Below are positions 1-7,188 of a DNA stretch of 10,111 bases, one piece after another. Where the stretch lies: positions 1-10,111 of the forward strand of contig JBBDNC010000205.1 in the NCBI GenBank assembly GCA_040877875.1. The letters run 5' to 3'. Position numbers and translations under genes: made by a program. Below the pieces are notes generated by a model. It was not told the DNA's origin and made no database searches. It saw only the letters and a list, made by a program, of their open reading frames with translations. The first letter of the stretch is position 1. The number at the start of each line of letters is the position of its first letter. Source of the DNA: JBBDNC01 sp040877875 (GTDB lineage: Bacteria; Bacteroidota; Rhodothermia; Balneolales; Balneolaceae).

Positions 1-213
1 AAATTTTTACCCCCCAATATTCTACAATTCAAACGGTTAAGTCAAAAAGATGATACGAAAATTTAATCAGATGAATTATGCCTTCATGATTAGACCTTCA
101 GGAAAACCTGCCTTGACTTCTATTGACTCTTTTATCCAGAATACCTAAGTATATCTGTTATAAAAACCTGGTTACTTGAGATACTGGTAAGTACCGGCTT
201 GGAAAATCAATTA

Positions 214-471
214 ATGATCCCTGTAATGAATACATTACATAAGAGATGTACCGACTCTTGCATCGTTAAACTCTCTACCGCTTGTATCTTGGGATTATCC
301 GTATTCTGGTTGTCTTGTACATCACCTGAACAAGTTAAGGAAACTGCGGATCAGCAGATAGATCGGTTAGCCGACTCCTTTGTAAAAAGTTATTTAAATC
401 ACTTCCCGGAGCTAACTACAGTCCGGGGTATTCCGGATGCCGATCATCGTTCAATTTCAATTCTTTATTAA
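214..471 (+). pseudogene. 5' remnant of a DUF885-family lipoprotein gene
   Basis: The open frame encodes about 85 residues from the ATG at 214; an in-frame TTG at 199 and a second ATG at 226 are alternatives, and none has a good ribosome binding site. The N-terminus has a basic stretch, a hydrophobic run (ACILGLSVFWLSC) and a cysteine followed by TSPEQ, which looks like a lipoprotein signal. The mature part (LADSFVKSYLNHFPELTTVRGIPDADHRSIS) matches the usual start of DUF885 proteins, where a helix is followed by a P-E-x-A/T-T-x-x-G-I-x-x-x-D-x-R/H pattern. Intact DUF885 proteins run to roughly 550-600 residues, but this frame stops some 45 residues after the lipid cysteine, and no continuation is visible in the 250 bases downstream. 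I read it as a deletion remnant. A genuine small lipoprotein is less likely. The family match is from recall of the pattern. Confidence 0.5.
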
Positions 472-520
472 TTGTCTTGTTAAATTCTCTCTAATTAATC
501 CCTAAGCAACAGCAGGTTAA

Positions 521-546
521 CAGCCAAATCTTTGGCTGACAATTTT
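521..546 (+). terminator. Hairpin with weak T-tract, possible intrinsic terminator
   Basis: CAGCCAAATCTTTGGCTG (521-538) is a perfect inverted repeat that can pair seven bases around an ATCT loop. It is followed by ACAATTTT. It lies about 50 bases after the stop of the DUF885 remnant and well upstream of the fusion gene, the right place to end the upstream transcript. The T-tract is short and offset by four bases, so it may be only a partial terminator. Confidence 0.35.
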
Positions 547-611
547 CGTAACAAATTATCATCACATGAAGCGGGATTGTTTTGTAATGAGCTGCCGATA
601 TTGACAAACGG

Positions 612-640
612 TTGACTTGCTCAGGAGGACTCTATTAAAT
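612..640 (+). promoter_or_regulatory. Possible promoter for the methyltransferase/ATP-grasp gene
   Basis: TTGACT at 612-617 is followed after 17 bases by TTAAAT at 635-640, a housekeeping-sigma-like pair. A transcript would start near 647 and carry a leader of about 70 bases. The -10 match is only four of six, and promoters in Bacteroidota-like lineages often deviate from this consensus, so this is a candidate only. Confidence 0.25.
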
Positions 641-719
641 TAATGTGCAGCAAATATCTCCCCGTCAGTCTGCAGTGAGAACAATGGGGGTCAACTATTC
701 AATATTTCGATAATAAACC

Positions 720-2630
720 ATGAAAAAGGAAAGTTCTCAAGAGACACACTCAAAAGCTAAAGATTTCAGGACTATCGGACCTGTCTCGGATCTTGAACAT
801 TATTTGCCCCCGGACTGGTGGAAGCGAATTTTCAACTCTATGTATTTAAAAACGGATGCTGATGTCGTTGAAGATCCACGGATTACTGAAACCGAGGTAA
901 GCCTATTCCATCAGATTCTTGATCTTAAGGATGGGGATTCGATTTTAGATCTTGCATGCGGACAAGGACGCCATCTGATTGAAATGGCTACACGCGGGAA
1001 TTATAATTTATTTGGATTAGACCGGTCGCGGTACCTGATTCAAAGAGCTAAAAATATCTCAAAGAAACGAGGCTTTTCTATCAATTTTAAAGAAGGAGAT
1101 GTAAGAAAATTACCTTATTCGGCTGACTCTTTTGATTACGTAACTATTCTTGGAAACAGCTTTGGATATTTCGAAACGATCGATGATGATTTGAAAATTC
1201 TTAATGAAATTTTCAGGGTATTGAAGCCAGGTGGAAAAGTTTTAATGGATATTGCCGACGGTGAGTATTTGAGAGAAAATTATACACCGAGAAGTTGGGA
1301 GTGGATTGACAAAAATCACTTTGTATGCAGAGAGAGGTCGATTGCGGCAGACAATGAACGTCTCATTTCAAGAGAAATCGTTACACATAGTGAAAAAGGT
1401 GTGATCGTTGACCAATTTTATGCTGAGCGGCTCTATACCAAGGATCAACTGAAAAACCTGCTCGAAAATGTAGATTTCAAGGAAGTTTCGTTTCACGGAT
1501 ATATCGAACCTGAATCCCTTCGTAATCAGGATTTGGGGATGATGCAGCAAAGATTTATCCTCACCGCCAAATCGGTCAAACAACAAACGCCTAAAAGTGA
1601 TGAGAAAAAGGTCAGGAATGTCATAGTGGTAATGGGAGATCCGTCACTTGCTGATGTAATCAAACCGGATGCAGTATTTGATACAGATGATTTTGATACA
1701 ATTAAAAGGCTTAAAACCGCCCTAAATAAGTCAAACAATTATAAATTCAGTTATCTGAATAATCATCAATCACTTGTGTCAGATTTACAAAAAATGCAGG
1801 CTGAGACAGATTTCGTCTTAAACTTATGTGATGAGGGTTTTGAGAACGATGCGGTCAAGGAGTTGCACATTCCCTCGCTTCTGGAAATGCTCAATATACC
1901 TTATACAGGATCAAATCCTCAGACCCTGGCATACTGTTATGACAAGTCACTTATAAGAGGAATTGCAAGCGAGATCGGAGTCCCCGTCGCAGATGCTTTT
2001 GTCATTACGGCAAATGAAAAATTATTTGAACTCAACATCCCTTTTCCTGTTATTGCCAAGCCAAATTTTGGGGATTCAAGCTTTGGAATTACCCAAAAAA
2101 ATGTGGCAAATACGGTTGAAGAATTGACAGATGCTATTTTCAGAATTCGAAAACAATTCGGGTACTCCAAACCAATATTAGTTGAAGAATTTTTAACAGG
2201 TGCCGAATTATCCGTTGGTATCATCGGAAACATTAATAATTATACAATCCTCCCCGTTATAGAGGAAGATTATACCGATTTACCGGAAGGCTTACCCAAG
2301 ATTTGTGGATACGAGGCTAAATGGCTGACCGATTCCCCCTATATGAAAGCCCTTAAATCCATCCCAGCATCCATTTCATTTAAAATCGAACAGGAATTGA
2401 TTCACCACAGTCTGAAACTCTTTAAAAGACTGGACTGCAGAGACTATTGCCGGTTCGATTGGAGATTGAATAGTAAAGGCGAACCGAAACTCCTGGAAGT
2501 AAACCCCAACCCCGGATGGTGTTGGGACGGACATTTATCCAAAATGTGCAGTATTGGGGGAATGGATTACTCTCAGATGTTGGAAGCAATACTAAATGCT
2601 GCAGAACTACGACATAATTCTAATGCTTAA
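720..2630 (+). CDS. Fusion of class I SAM methyltransferase and D-Ala-D-Ala-ligase-like ATP-grasp enzyme
   Basis: A single uninterrupted 636-residue frame joins two enzymes. Residues about 30-284 are a class I SAM-dependent methyltransferase: motif I is LDLACGQGRH (76-85), the acidic ribose-binding position is D101 in FGLDRS, GDVRKLP follows at 126-132 and VLKPGGKVLMDI at 167-178. A short polar linker (285-297) leads to an ATP-grasp domain of the D-alanine-D-alanine ligase type (298-628). It has NLCDEGF (368-374), IPYTGSNPQTLAYCYDK (393-409), the ATP-binding lysine in PVIAKPNFGDSSFGI (K447), the hinge LVEEFLTGAELSVG and the metal-binding set D580, E593 and N595 in FDWRL and LLEVNPNPGWCWDG. 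ATP-grasp enzymes activate a carboxylate as acyl-phosphate and join it to an amine, so I infer a ligase that makes a small peptide or amide, methylated by the first domain. The substrate is unknown. A role in cell-wall D-Ala-D-Ala synthesis seems unlikely given the fusion. There is no signal peptide, so it should be cytoplasmic. The start ATG has no Shine-Dalgarno but fits the methyltransferase N-terminus. The gene stands alone and is markedly A/T-rich. Confidence 0.85.
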   Translation: MKKESSQETHSKAKDFRTIGPVSDLEHYLPPDWWKRIFNSMYLKTDADVVEDPRITETEVSLFHQILDLKDGDSILDLACGQGRHLIEMATRGNYNLFGLDRSRYLIQRAKNISKKRGFSINFKEGDVRKLPYSADSFDYVTILGNSFGYFETIDDDLKILNEIFRVLKPGGKVLMDIADGEYLRENYTPRSWEWIDKNHFVCRERSIAADNERLISREIVTHSEKGVIVDQFYAERLYTKDQLKNLLENVDFKEVSFHGYIEPESLRNQDLGMMQQRFILTAKSVKQQTPKSDEKKVRNVIVVMGDPSLADVIKPDAVFDTDDFDTIKRLKTALNKSNNYKFSYLNNHQSLVSDLQKMQAETDFVLNLCDEGFENDAVKELHIPSLLEMLNIPYTGSNPQTLAYCYDKSLIRGIASEIGVPVADAFVITANEKLFELNIPFPVIAKPNFGDSSFGITQKNVANTVEELTDAIFRIRKQFGYSKPILVEEFLTGAELSVGIIGNINNYTILPVIEEDYTDLPEGLPKICGYEAKWLTDSPYMKALKSIPASISFKIEQELIHHSLKLFKRLDCRDYCRFDWRLNSKGEPKLLEVNPNPGWCWDGHLSKMCSIGGMDYSQMLEAILNAAELRHNSNA

Positions 2631-2833
2631 CAGGAAATGAATGTCGTCAACATCCAAAAAACCAGGGTGCCGGTTAGTGGATTCTGGAAAATACTTAAGC
2701 ATACTACATCCAACTACAATACTGTCAGACCATTAACAGAGCCCAAACAGTTGAATATAATAATGAGTACTATCCAAGATAGGTAATGCAGTCAGATGAA
2801 TCCGATAATTAATAACTGGAATCTATGAGTTCG

Positions 2834-3625
2834 TTAATCCAGTCTCTTGATTTTAATATTCTTAAACTCAACCCCCTGTCCTTCTGCCTGGAGACCAAGA
2901 TAGCCTTCCGTTAAGGGCTCCCCATCCACTTTGATGTCCGGATCATAGCCGTTTGCGACACCGCCTCCGATCTGTGGCTTCGTATATTCCAACACCTTCT
3001 CCCCATTCACTTTGTGGATAACCAGAGAATCCCTGTAGACGATAAGTTCGGCCTGAACCCACACGTCCCACGAGTACGTATCAGAGGAAGAATTGATGCA
3101 GTGGCGCGGATCCATTTCCCCTTCATAAAACACTTCGGTTCCTGGAGAACACATGTTCCCCGTAGGACGGGTGTCCCCCTCCTCTTCGGCAGCCAGCATT
3201 TGGTACTCTACAGAAATCGGCCAATCCTGCTCTTTCAGAATGGTATTGGGATCCTGGGAATGGAACATGACTCCGCTGTTTCTGTATGTATAACCGGGGG
3301 CATCTTCCATCCATTGATCGGTAAACCTGTAATCAAACTTTAAGTGAAAGGAAGAAAAAGGCTCTTTATAAAACAGATGCCCATAACGCTCGTTAAATTC
3401 GTCATAATCGTCATAATTCACTTGTATAATCCCCTCTTTTACCCGGAAGGTATTAGCGTGATTGTCACCCGTTTCATGGTGATGAATTTTGACAATCCAG
3501 TCATTCAAATCTCTCCCGTTAAAAAGAACCTGCCAATCCTGCTGATCTCCGGTCCGCGAATTTGAGCCGCAGGAAACAAGGATCAGTACAAGCACCGGTA
3601 ATAAAAAATTTTTTAATTTTTTCAT
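2834..3625 (-). CDS. DUF1080 (3-keto-disaccharide hydrolase family) lipoprotein
   Basis: The 263-residue product starts with a classic lipoprotein signal: MKKLKNF, a hydrophobic run, then LVSC with the lipidated cysteine at residue 19. It should sit on a membrane facing the periplasm or the cell surface. The mature protein fits the DUF1080 domain, a concanavalin-like beta-sandwich: WQVLFNGRDLNDW (31-43), NSGVMFHSQD (116-125), ISVEYQML (137-144, the usual I-E-x-Q position) and the standard C-terminal strand YLGLQAEGQGVEFKNIKIK (242-260). Family members include hydrolases acting on 3-keto-glycosides, but many are uncharacterised, so the substrate is an open question. Length and ends look complete. 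It is a single gene, convergent with the methyltransferase/ATP-grasp gene, with about 200 bases between their stop codons. No partner oxidoreductase (Gfo/Idh/MocA) or transporter gene is next to it. Confidence 0.85.
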   Translation of the reverse strand: MKKLKNFLLPVLVLILVSCGSNSRTGDQQDWQVLFNGRDLNDWIVKIHHHETGDNHANTFRVKEGIIQVNYDDYDEFNERYGHLFYKEPFSSFHLKFDYRFTDQWMEDAPGYTYRNSGVMFHSQDPNTILKEQDWPISVEYQMLAAEEEGDTRPTGNMCSPGTEVFYEGEMDPRHCINSSSDTYSWDVWVQAELIVYRDSLVIHKVNGEKVLEYTKPQIGGGVANGYDPDIKVDGEPLTEGYLGLQAEGQGVEFKNIKIKRLD

Positions 3626-4166
3626 TCTATCTATAAAATTTTAATGATTCATGATTTTTAACACTTGTCATATAGATGGACACACCTTCCCGGAACAGAC
3701 AATAACTTGCCTTCCCTCCCATCGGTTTTCTCTTTTTTTTCCTAATTCATAAATTTATCCGTCTGGGCATCAAGAAGTTTTTTCCAGTGAACGAGACAGA
3801 GAGAAATGGCAAACTTTAAGATCTTTTCTGCAAACCAACAAGTATGTAACTTCATAAATTATTTTTCGTGCAAGTATTTGAATAAATCCATTTTCTTTTA
3901 AATAAAGGAGGCTTTGCAAAAATTGGGATTTTGTTCAAGGTCAAGGCCAGTCCGCCAGCCGGCGGATCGAAACCACAGTATATTTCAATATTCGAGGAGT
4001 TCAATCGACCGATAACGCCGACATTGGGCAAAAGACCCGTTTTACAAAGCCTCCTTAAAACATCATCATCAAATGAATCAACAAATAGCTGAAGAAGAAA
4101 GTTTAAAAGCATGTGGGTAGTAAATAATCCTTGCGCCGCCTTACCATCAAATTTAATAACAAAACT
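3626..4166. other. Intergenic region between DUF1080 and TfoX-domain genes
   Basis: These 541 bases hold no gene I can support. The part next to the DUF1080 start (3626-3740) is A/T-rich and should carry that gene's promoter, but I see no convincing pair of boxes. The middle contains a 37-codon minus-strand frame (3742-3855), whose ATG overlaps the stop of an 86-codon minus-strand frame (3852-4112). The longer frame is simply a read-through of the inverted-repeat element at 3905-4056, so I do not treat it as a gene. Confidence 0.6.
3905..4056. repeat. MITE-like element with terminal inverted repeats
   Basis: The ends are inverted copies. AAGGAGGCTTTGCAAAA at 3905-3921 matches, with one mismatch, the reverse complement of 4040-4056 (12 bases perfect, then C against T, then AAAA). 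Weaker matching continues inward for about 20 bases (GGGATTTTGTTCAAGGTC against GGGTCTTTTGCCCAATGTC). Inside lies a tight GC-rich palindrome, TCCGCCAGCCGGCGGA (3951-3966), unlike the A/T-rich surroundings. The size of about 152 bases, the absence of a transposase and the position in a gene gap fit a non-autonomous mobile repeat (MITE) or a related dispersed palindromic repeat. I find no clear target-site duplication; both sides are A/T-rich. Whether it recurs in the genome cannot be seen here. Confidence 0.55.
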
Positions 4167-4502
4167 ATGTCATACGATGATGGTTTAGCACAAAGGATTC
4201 GCGAACAGCTCAATAACCGGTCGGATGTTGAAGAGAGGAAAATGTTCGGGGGGCTTTGTTTTATGATTTCCAATCACATGTGTTGCGGTATTGTGGAAGA
4301 CAGCTTGATGGCACGAGTCGGGCCTGAGGTTTATGAACAATGTCTGGCCAAAACCCATACACGAAAAATGGACTTTACAGGAAAACCCATGAAAGGGATG
4401 ATTTATGTAGATTCCGAAGGACTCACTACAGATAAGGAACTGAAAAAATGGATCTCAATTTGTCTTGAATTTGTAGAGTCCTTGCCGCCAAAGAAAAAAT
4501 AA
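4167..4502 (+). CDS. TfoX N-terminal-domain protein
   Basis: From the ATG at 4167 the product has 111 residues and begins MSYDDGLAQRIREQL, the usual opening of stand-alone TfoX_N proteins. An upstream in-frame TTG at 4131 would add twelve residues with no family likeness, so I prefer the ATG. The core RKMFGGLCFMISNHMCCGI, followed by SLMARVGPEVYEQCL and the later KPMKGMIYV, is the family signature. The lysine-rich end (LPPKKK) is also common. The domain is named after the competence regulator TfoX/Sxy, but single-domain proteins like this one are widespread in non-competent bacteria and have no settled role, so a competence function should not be assumed. No signal peptide or membrane segment is visible, so it should be cytoplasmic. 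The gene sits between the inverted-repeat element and the serine hydrolase and appears to be transcribed alone. Confidence 0.8.
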   Translation: MSYDDGLAQRIREQLNNRSDVEERKMFGGLCFMISNHMCCGIVEDSLMARVGPEVYEQCLAKTHTRKMDFTGKPMKGMIYVDSEGLTTDKELKKWISICLEFVESLPPKKK

Positions 4503-4708
4503 TTTGTAAGTGAGATTATTTTAATATTTTTTTGTGTTTCAGAGGATGAAATCCGAAACCGGAAAACCTGCTGCTAACCGTTTGGTATCATCCTGCAATG
4601 AGCCACAGCTTGATTCTCGCCAGGCCTTGAAAAAAAGTCTGTAAATATCTGTAACGGCTGAAGCCTGGTCATTCACACTTCATTCCAACATTTTAATTGA
4701 ACCCCGAT

Positions 4709-6001
4709 ATGAAACGATACCTCTCTGCCCTTCTTCTTATTCTATTTATGAGTTCAATCCCTCAAGCTTGCAGTCTTGCCCAATCAACCGAGATCCTGAG
4801 GGAAGCACCACCGGAAAGCGCCGGTATTTCATCTGATCGCCTCGCCCGGATTGACAACATGTTTGAGGAATCGATATCCCAAGAAGATATTCCGGGTGTG
4901 GTTGCCCTCATCGCCCGGAACGGCAAGATCGTCTATCATAAAGCCTTTGGCATGGCCGATAACGAAAACCGTCGTGAAATGGAGAAGAATGATATTTTCC
5001 GAATTGCCTCCCAATCCAAAGCCATCACATCTACTGCGGTAATGATTCTTTGGGAGGAAGGCCATTTCCAACTGGATGAACCTATCTCAAACTATATTCC
5101 CGAATTTAAAAACCCGGAGATCCTGCAGAGCTTTAATGCTGCGGATACCAGCTATACGACGATCCCCGCAAATAAGGAGATTACTATACGCCACTTGCTA
5201 ACCCATACGTCCGGTATCGGATATGGCATGATCGATGCGGATGAACGTATGAGAATGATCTATCAAAAAGCGGGCATTACTGACCTGTTCACAACCCGGC
5301 CTGTCACCCTTGAAGAAAACATTAAAAAACTGGCTCAACTTCCGCTTCATCATCACCCGGGCGAAGCTTTTACCTACAGTGAGGGGCTGGATGTCCTTGG
5401 ATATTTCATTGAAATCATTTCAGGCATGCCGTTTGATGAATTTCTAAAGCAGAGGATATTCGATCCGCTTGGAATGGACGACACCCGTTTTTATCTCCCT
5501 GCGGAGAAAGCCGACAGACTCGTTCCCGTACAACACAGGGAAGACGGAAGCTGGACCCGGTATCCTGTTACATTTTATGATCCGGATTATCCAATCAAGG
5601 GATCCAAAACCTTTTTTTCAGGAGGAGCCGGCCTCTCAAGTACCGCCAGGGATTATGCTGCGTTCCTGCAAATGTACCTGAATGAGGGGGAACTCAACGG
5701 AACCCGAATCCTGAGCCGTACGACGATAAAAACCATCATGGGGAATCAAACGGACAACCTGTGGGGCGGGCCGGATAAACACTACGGACTGGCATTCGGA
5801 GTGGTGACACCGGAAGGACAAAACCGTGGAGGAATCGGCAGTCCCGGCACGTTTGACTGGGGCGGTTATTTTAATACCCAATATTTTGCAGATCCAAAAG
5901 AGAACCTCATCGGAGTCTTGCTTAAACAAACACAGGGCCCTACATCGGATCAAACCGCCTGGAAATTTCGAAAGATGACAGGTGCCTCAATTGACGATTG
6001 A
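4709..6001 (+). CDS. Exported class C beta-lactamase-like serine hydrolase
   Basis: From the ATG at 4709 the product is 430 residues; an in-frame TTG at 4697 would add only four residues ahead of the signal peptide. The signal is MKRY followed by a hydrophobic run and a likely cleavage after SLA (residue 24), giving a periplasmic or secreted protein. The catalytic S-x-x-K is SQSK (S101, K104) in FRIASQSKAIT. HLLTHTSGIGYG (162-173) is the next family block, and Y223 in TYSEGLDVLGYFIE is the second active-site residue. GGAGLSSTARDYAAFLQM (305-322) and GSPGTFDWGGYFNT (377-390) complete the fold and the third motif. This is the beta-lactamase family (PF00144), which contains class C enzymes, DD-peptidases and family VIII esterases. 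The YS-x-G-x-DVLG form is typical of the esterase-like branch, so hydrolysis of an ester or other small substrate is more likely than antibiotic resistance. The substrate is not readable from sequence. It precedes sucD by 100 bases. Confidence 0.85.
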   Translation: MKRYLSALLLILFMSSIPQACSLAQSTEILREAPPESAGISSDRLARIDNMFEESISQEDIPGVVALIARNGKIVYHKAFGMADNENRREMEKNDIFRIASQSKAITSTAVMILWEEGHFQLDEPISNYIPEFKNPEILQSFNAADTSYTTIPANKEITIRHLLTHTSGIGYGMIDADERMRMIYQKAGITDLFTTRPVTLEENIKKLAQLPLHHHPGEAFTYSEGLDVLGYFIEIISGMPFDEFLKQRIFDPLGMDDTRFYLPAEKADRLVPVQHREDGSWTRYPVTFYDPDYPIKGSKTFFSGGAGLSSTARDYAAFLQMYLNEGELNGTRILSRTTIKTIMGNQTDNLWGGPDKHYGLAFGVVTPEGQNRGGIGSPGTFDWGGYFNTQYFADPKENLIGVLLKQTQGPTSDQTAWKFRKMTGASIDD

Positions 6002-6027
6002 AGTTTGATTCAGAACGTGCCTGAGGT

Positions 6028-6056
6028 TTGGCAAATGAACAAGATGATGGTATATT
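6028..6056 (+). promoter_or_regulatory. Probable sucD promoter
   Basis: TTGGCA (6028-6033) and TATATT (6051-6056) are separated by exactly 17 bases, a good housekeeping-sigma pair. Transcription would begin near 6063, about 40 bases before the sucD ATG. It suggests that sucD is expressed independently of the serine hydrolase gene upstream. Not tested. Confidence 0.4.
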
Positions 6057-6101
6057 CTCATCGGGAAAAATATCCGAAATTCTAATCTAACCATCTGTTT
6101 C

Positions 6102-6968
6102 ATGAGTGTTTTAGTTGGCAAGAATACCCGCCTGGTTGTACAGGGTTTTACCGGCAGTGAAGGTACGTTTCATGCTGAGCAAATGATTGAATACGGCACC
6201 CACATTGTCGGAGGGGTCACACCCGGTAAAGGAGGCCAAAAACACCTGGATCGCCCGGTGTTCAATACCGTTGCCGATGCGGTAGAGAAGGAAGGCGCCA
6301 ATACCTCTGTCATATTCGTCCCGCCGCCTTTTGCGGGAGATGCAATCAGTGAAGCGGCTTTTGCCGGAATTGAGGTCATCATCTGCATTACCGAAGGGAT
6401 TCCCGTCCGGGACATGATCATCGCGAAACAGATAGTCAAAAGCCACGGAGCCACACTCGTCGGGCCTAATTGTCCGGGAGTCATTACTCCGGACGAGGCG
6501 AAAGTGGGAATCATGCCGGCCATGATTTTCAAACCCGGTAATGTCGGATTGATTTCCCGTTCCGGCACTCTTACCTACGAAGCAGTGGATCAACTTACCA
6601 AAGCTGGTCTTGGACAAAGCACGGCCATCGGCATCGGAGGAGATCCGGTAATCGGTACCACTCACCTGGATGCGATAAAATTGTTTAACGAGGATCCGGA
6701 TACGGAAGCGATTGTCCTGATCGGTGAAATCGGCGGATCAGCCGAAGAGGAAGCCGCCGCCTATATCAAGGATCACGTAGATAAGCCTGTCACAGCGTTC
6801 ATAGCCGGTAGTACGGCCCCTCCCGGACGCCGAATGGGACATGCCGGTGCAATCATCTCCGGCGGACAAGGAACGGCTGAAGACAAGAAAAAGGCCCTTA
6901 CCGATGCAGGAGTTTCTGTTGCTGAAAGCCCCGCCGAAATTGGCGAAACCCTTAAAGCAATGCTTTAA
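6102..6968 (+). CDS. sucD: Succinyl-CoA synthetase, alpha subunit
   Basis: The 288-residue product is the alpha subunit of the ADP- or GDP-forming succinate-CoA ligase, which interconverts succinyl-CoA and succinate in the TCA cycle with substrate-level phosphorylation. The N-terminal CoA-binding Rossmann domain shows VVQGFTGSEGTFHAEQM (12-28) and VGGVTPGKGG (36-45). GPNCPGVITP (121-130) and SRSGTLTYE (152-160) are family signatures, and GEIGGSAEEEAA (208-219) lies in the ligase domain. The phosphorylated histidine is H247 in GRRMGHAGAII, equivalent to His246 of the E. coli enzyme. Length is normal and both ends look complete. The beta-subunit gene sucC, next to sucD in many bacteria, is absent on both sides and must be elsewhere. 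The start has no Shine-Dalgarno, like most genes here. It is convergent with glgC. Confidence 0.96.
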   Translation: MSVLVGKNTRLVVQGFTGSEGTFHAEQMIEYGTHIVGGVTPGKGGQKHLDRPVFNTVADAVEKEGANTSVIFVPPPFAGDAISEAAFAGIEVIICITEGIPVRDMIIAKQIVKSHGATLVGPNCPGVITPDEAKVGIMPAMIFKPGNVGLISRSGTLTYEAVDQLTKAGLGQSTAIGIGGDPVIGTTHLDAIKLFNEDPDTEAIVLIGEIGGSAEEEAAAYIKDHVDKPVTAFIAGSTAPPGRRMGHAGAIISGGQGTAEDKKKALTDAGVSVAESPAEIGETLKAML

Positions 6969-7188
6969 CAAGGAATAGACGATAGATTTCGATGATAAGG
7001 GATAGAGTCGTTTATTACGATAACGAATGTAACGGAAGGAGTTTGTTATTTTCGGTTGTCCTTTACCAGAAAATAAACAAATTGTATCCATCCTCCTGTC
7101 ATGTGGTTTTAAAGTGTTATTGTAAAGGGTCCGGTTAACTGTTCCAGAACCATTACATGAACAACTATACCCTATTTCCTCTCACCTG

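Noticed and set aside
623..678. AGGAGGA followed by an 11-codon frame (ATG at 643), resembling a leader peptide
   Set aside because: The spacing of 13 bases is too long, the predicted transcript start lies after its ATG, and there is no run of regulatory codons.
2637..2786. 49-codon plus-strand frame starting six bases after the fusion gene stop (MNVVNIQKTR...)
   Set aside because: The position is suggestive of an operon, but the translation has no recognisable domain, and an AGGA one base from the ATG is too close to act. Probably chance.
3742..3855. 37-codon minus-strand frame (starts MKLHTCWFAEK, ends DAQTDKFMN) overlapping the stop of the 86-codon frame by ATGA
   Set aside because: The overlap looks operon-like, but the upstream frame is repeat-derived, and there is no Shine-Dalgarno or recognisable family.
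3852..4112. 86-codon minus-strand frame
   Set aside because: It runs almost wholly through the inverted-repeat element; its residues, such as IPIFAKPPL, are the translated repeat end. No family resemblance and no ribosome binding site.
4496..4533. A/T-only inverted repeat plus T-run after the TfoX-domain gene, terminator-like
   Set aside because: The stem AAAATAAT/ATTATTTT has no G-C pairs and would be too weak for a normal intrinsic terminator.
4709..6001. Y-S-E in place of the Y-x-N motif, as a possible inactive enzyme
   Set aside because: The YS-x-G/T-DVLG form is common in the esterase-like branch of this family, so it does not indicate loss of activity.
6111..6665. Long minus-strand frames opposite sucD and plus-strand frame 7594-8316 opposite glgC
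   Set aside because: They are antisense shadows of strongly conserved genes with no protein-family signal of their own.
6969..7188. Convergent sucD/glgC gap searched for a shared bidirectional terminator
   Set aside because: Only a short palindrome (GTTCCAGAAC, 7141-7150) is visible, without T-runs; nothing supports a call.
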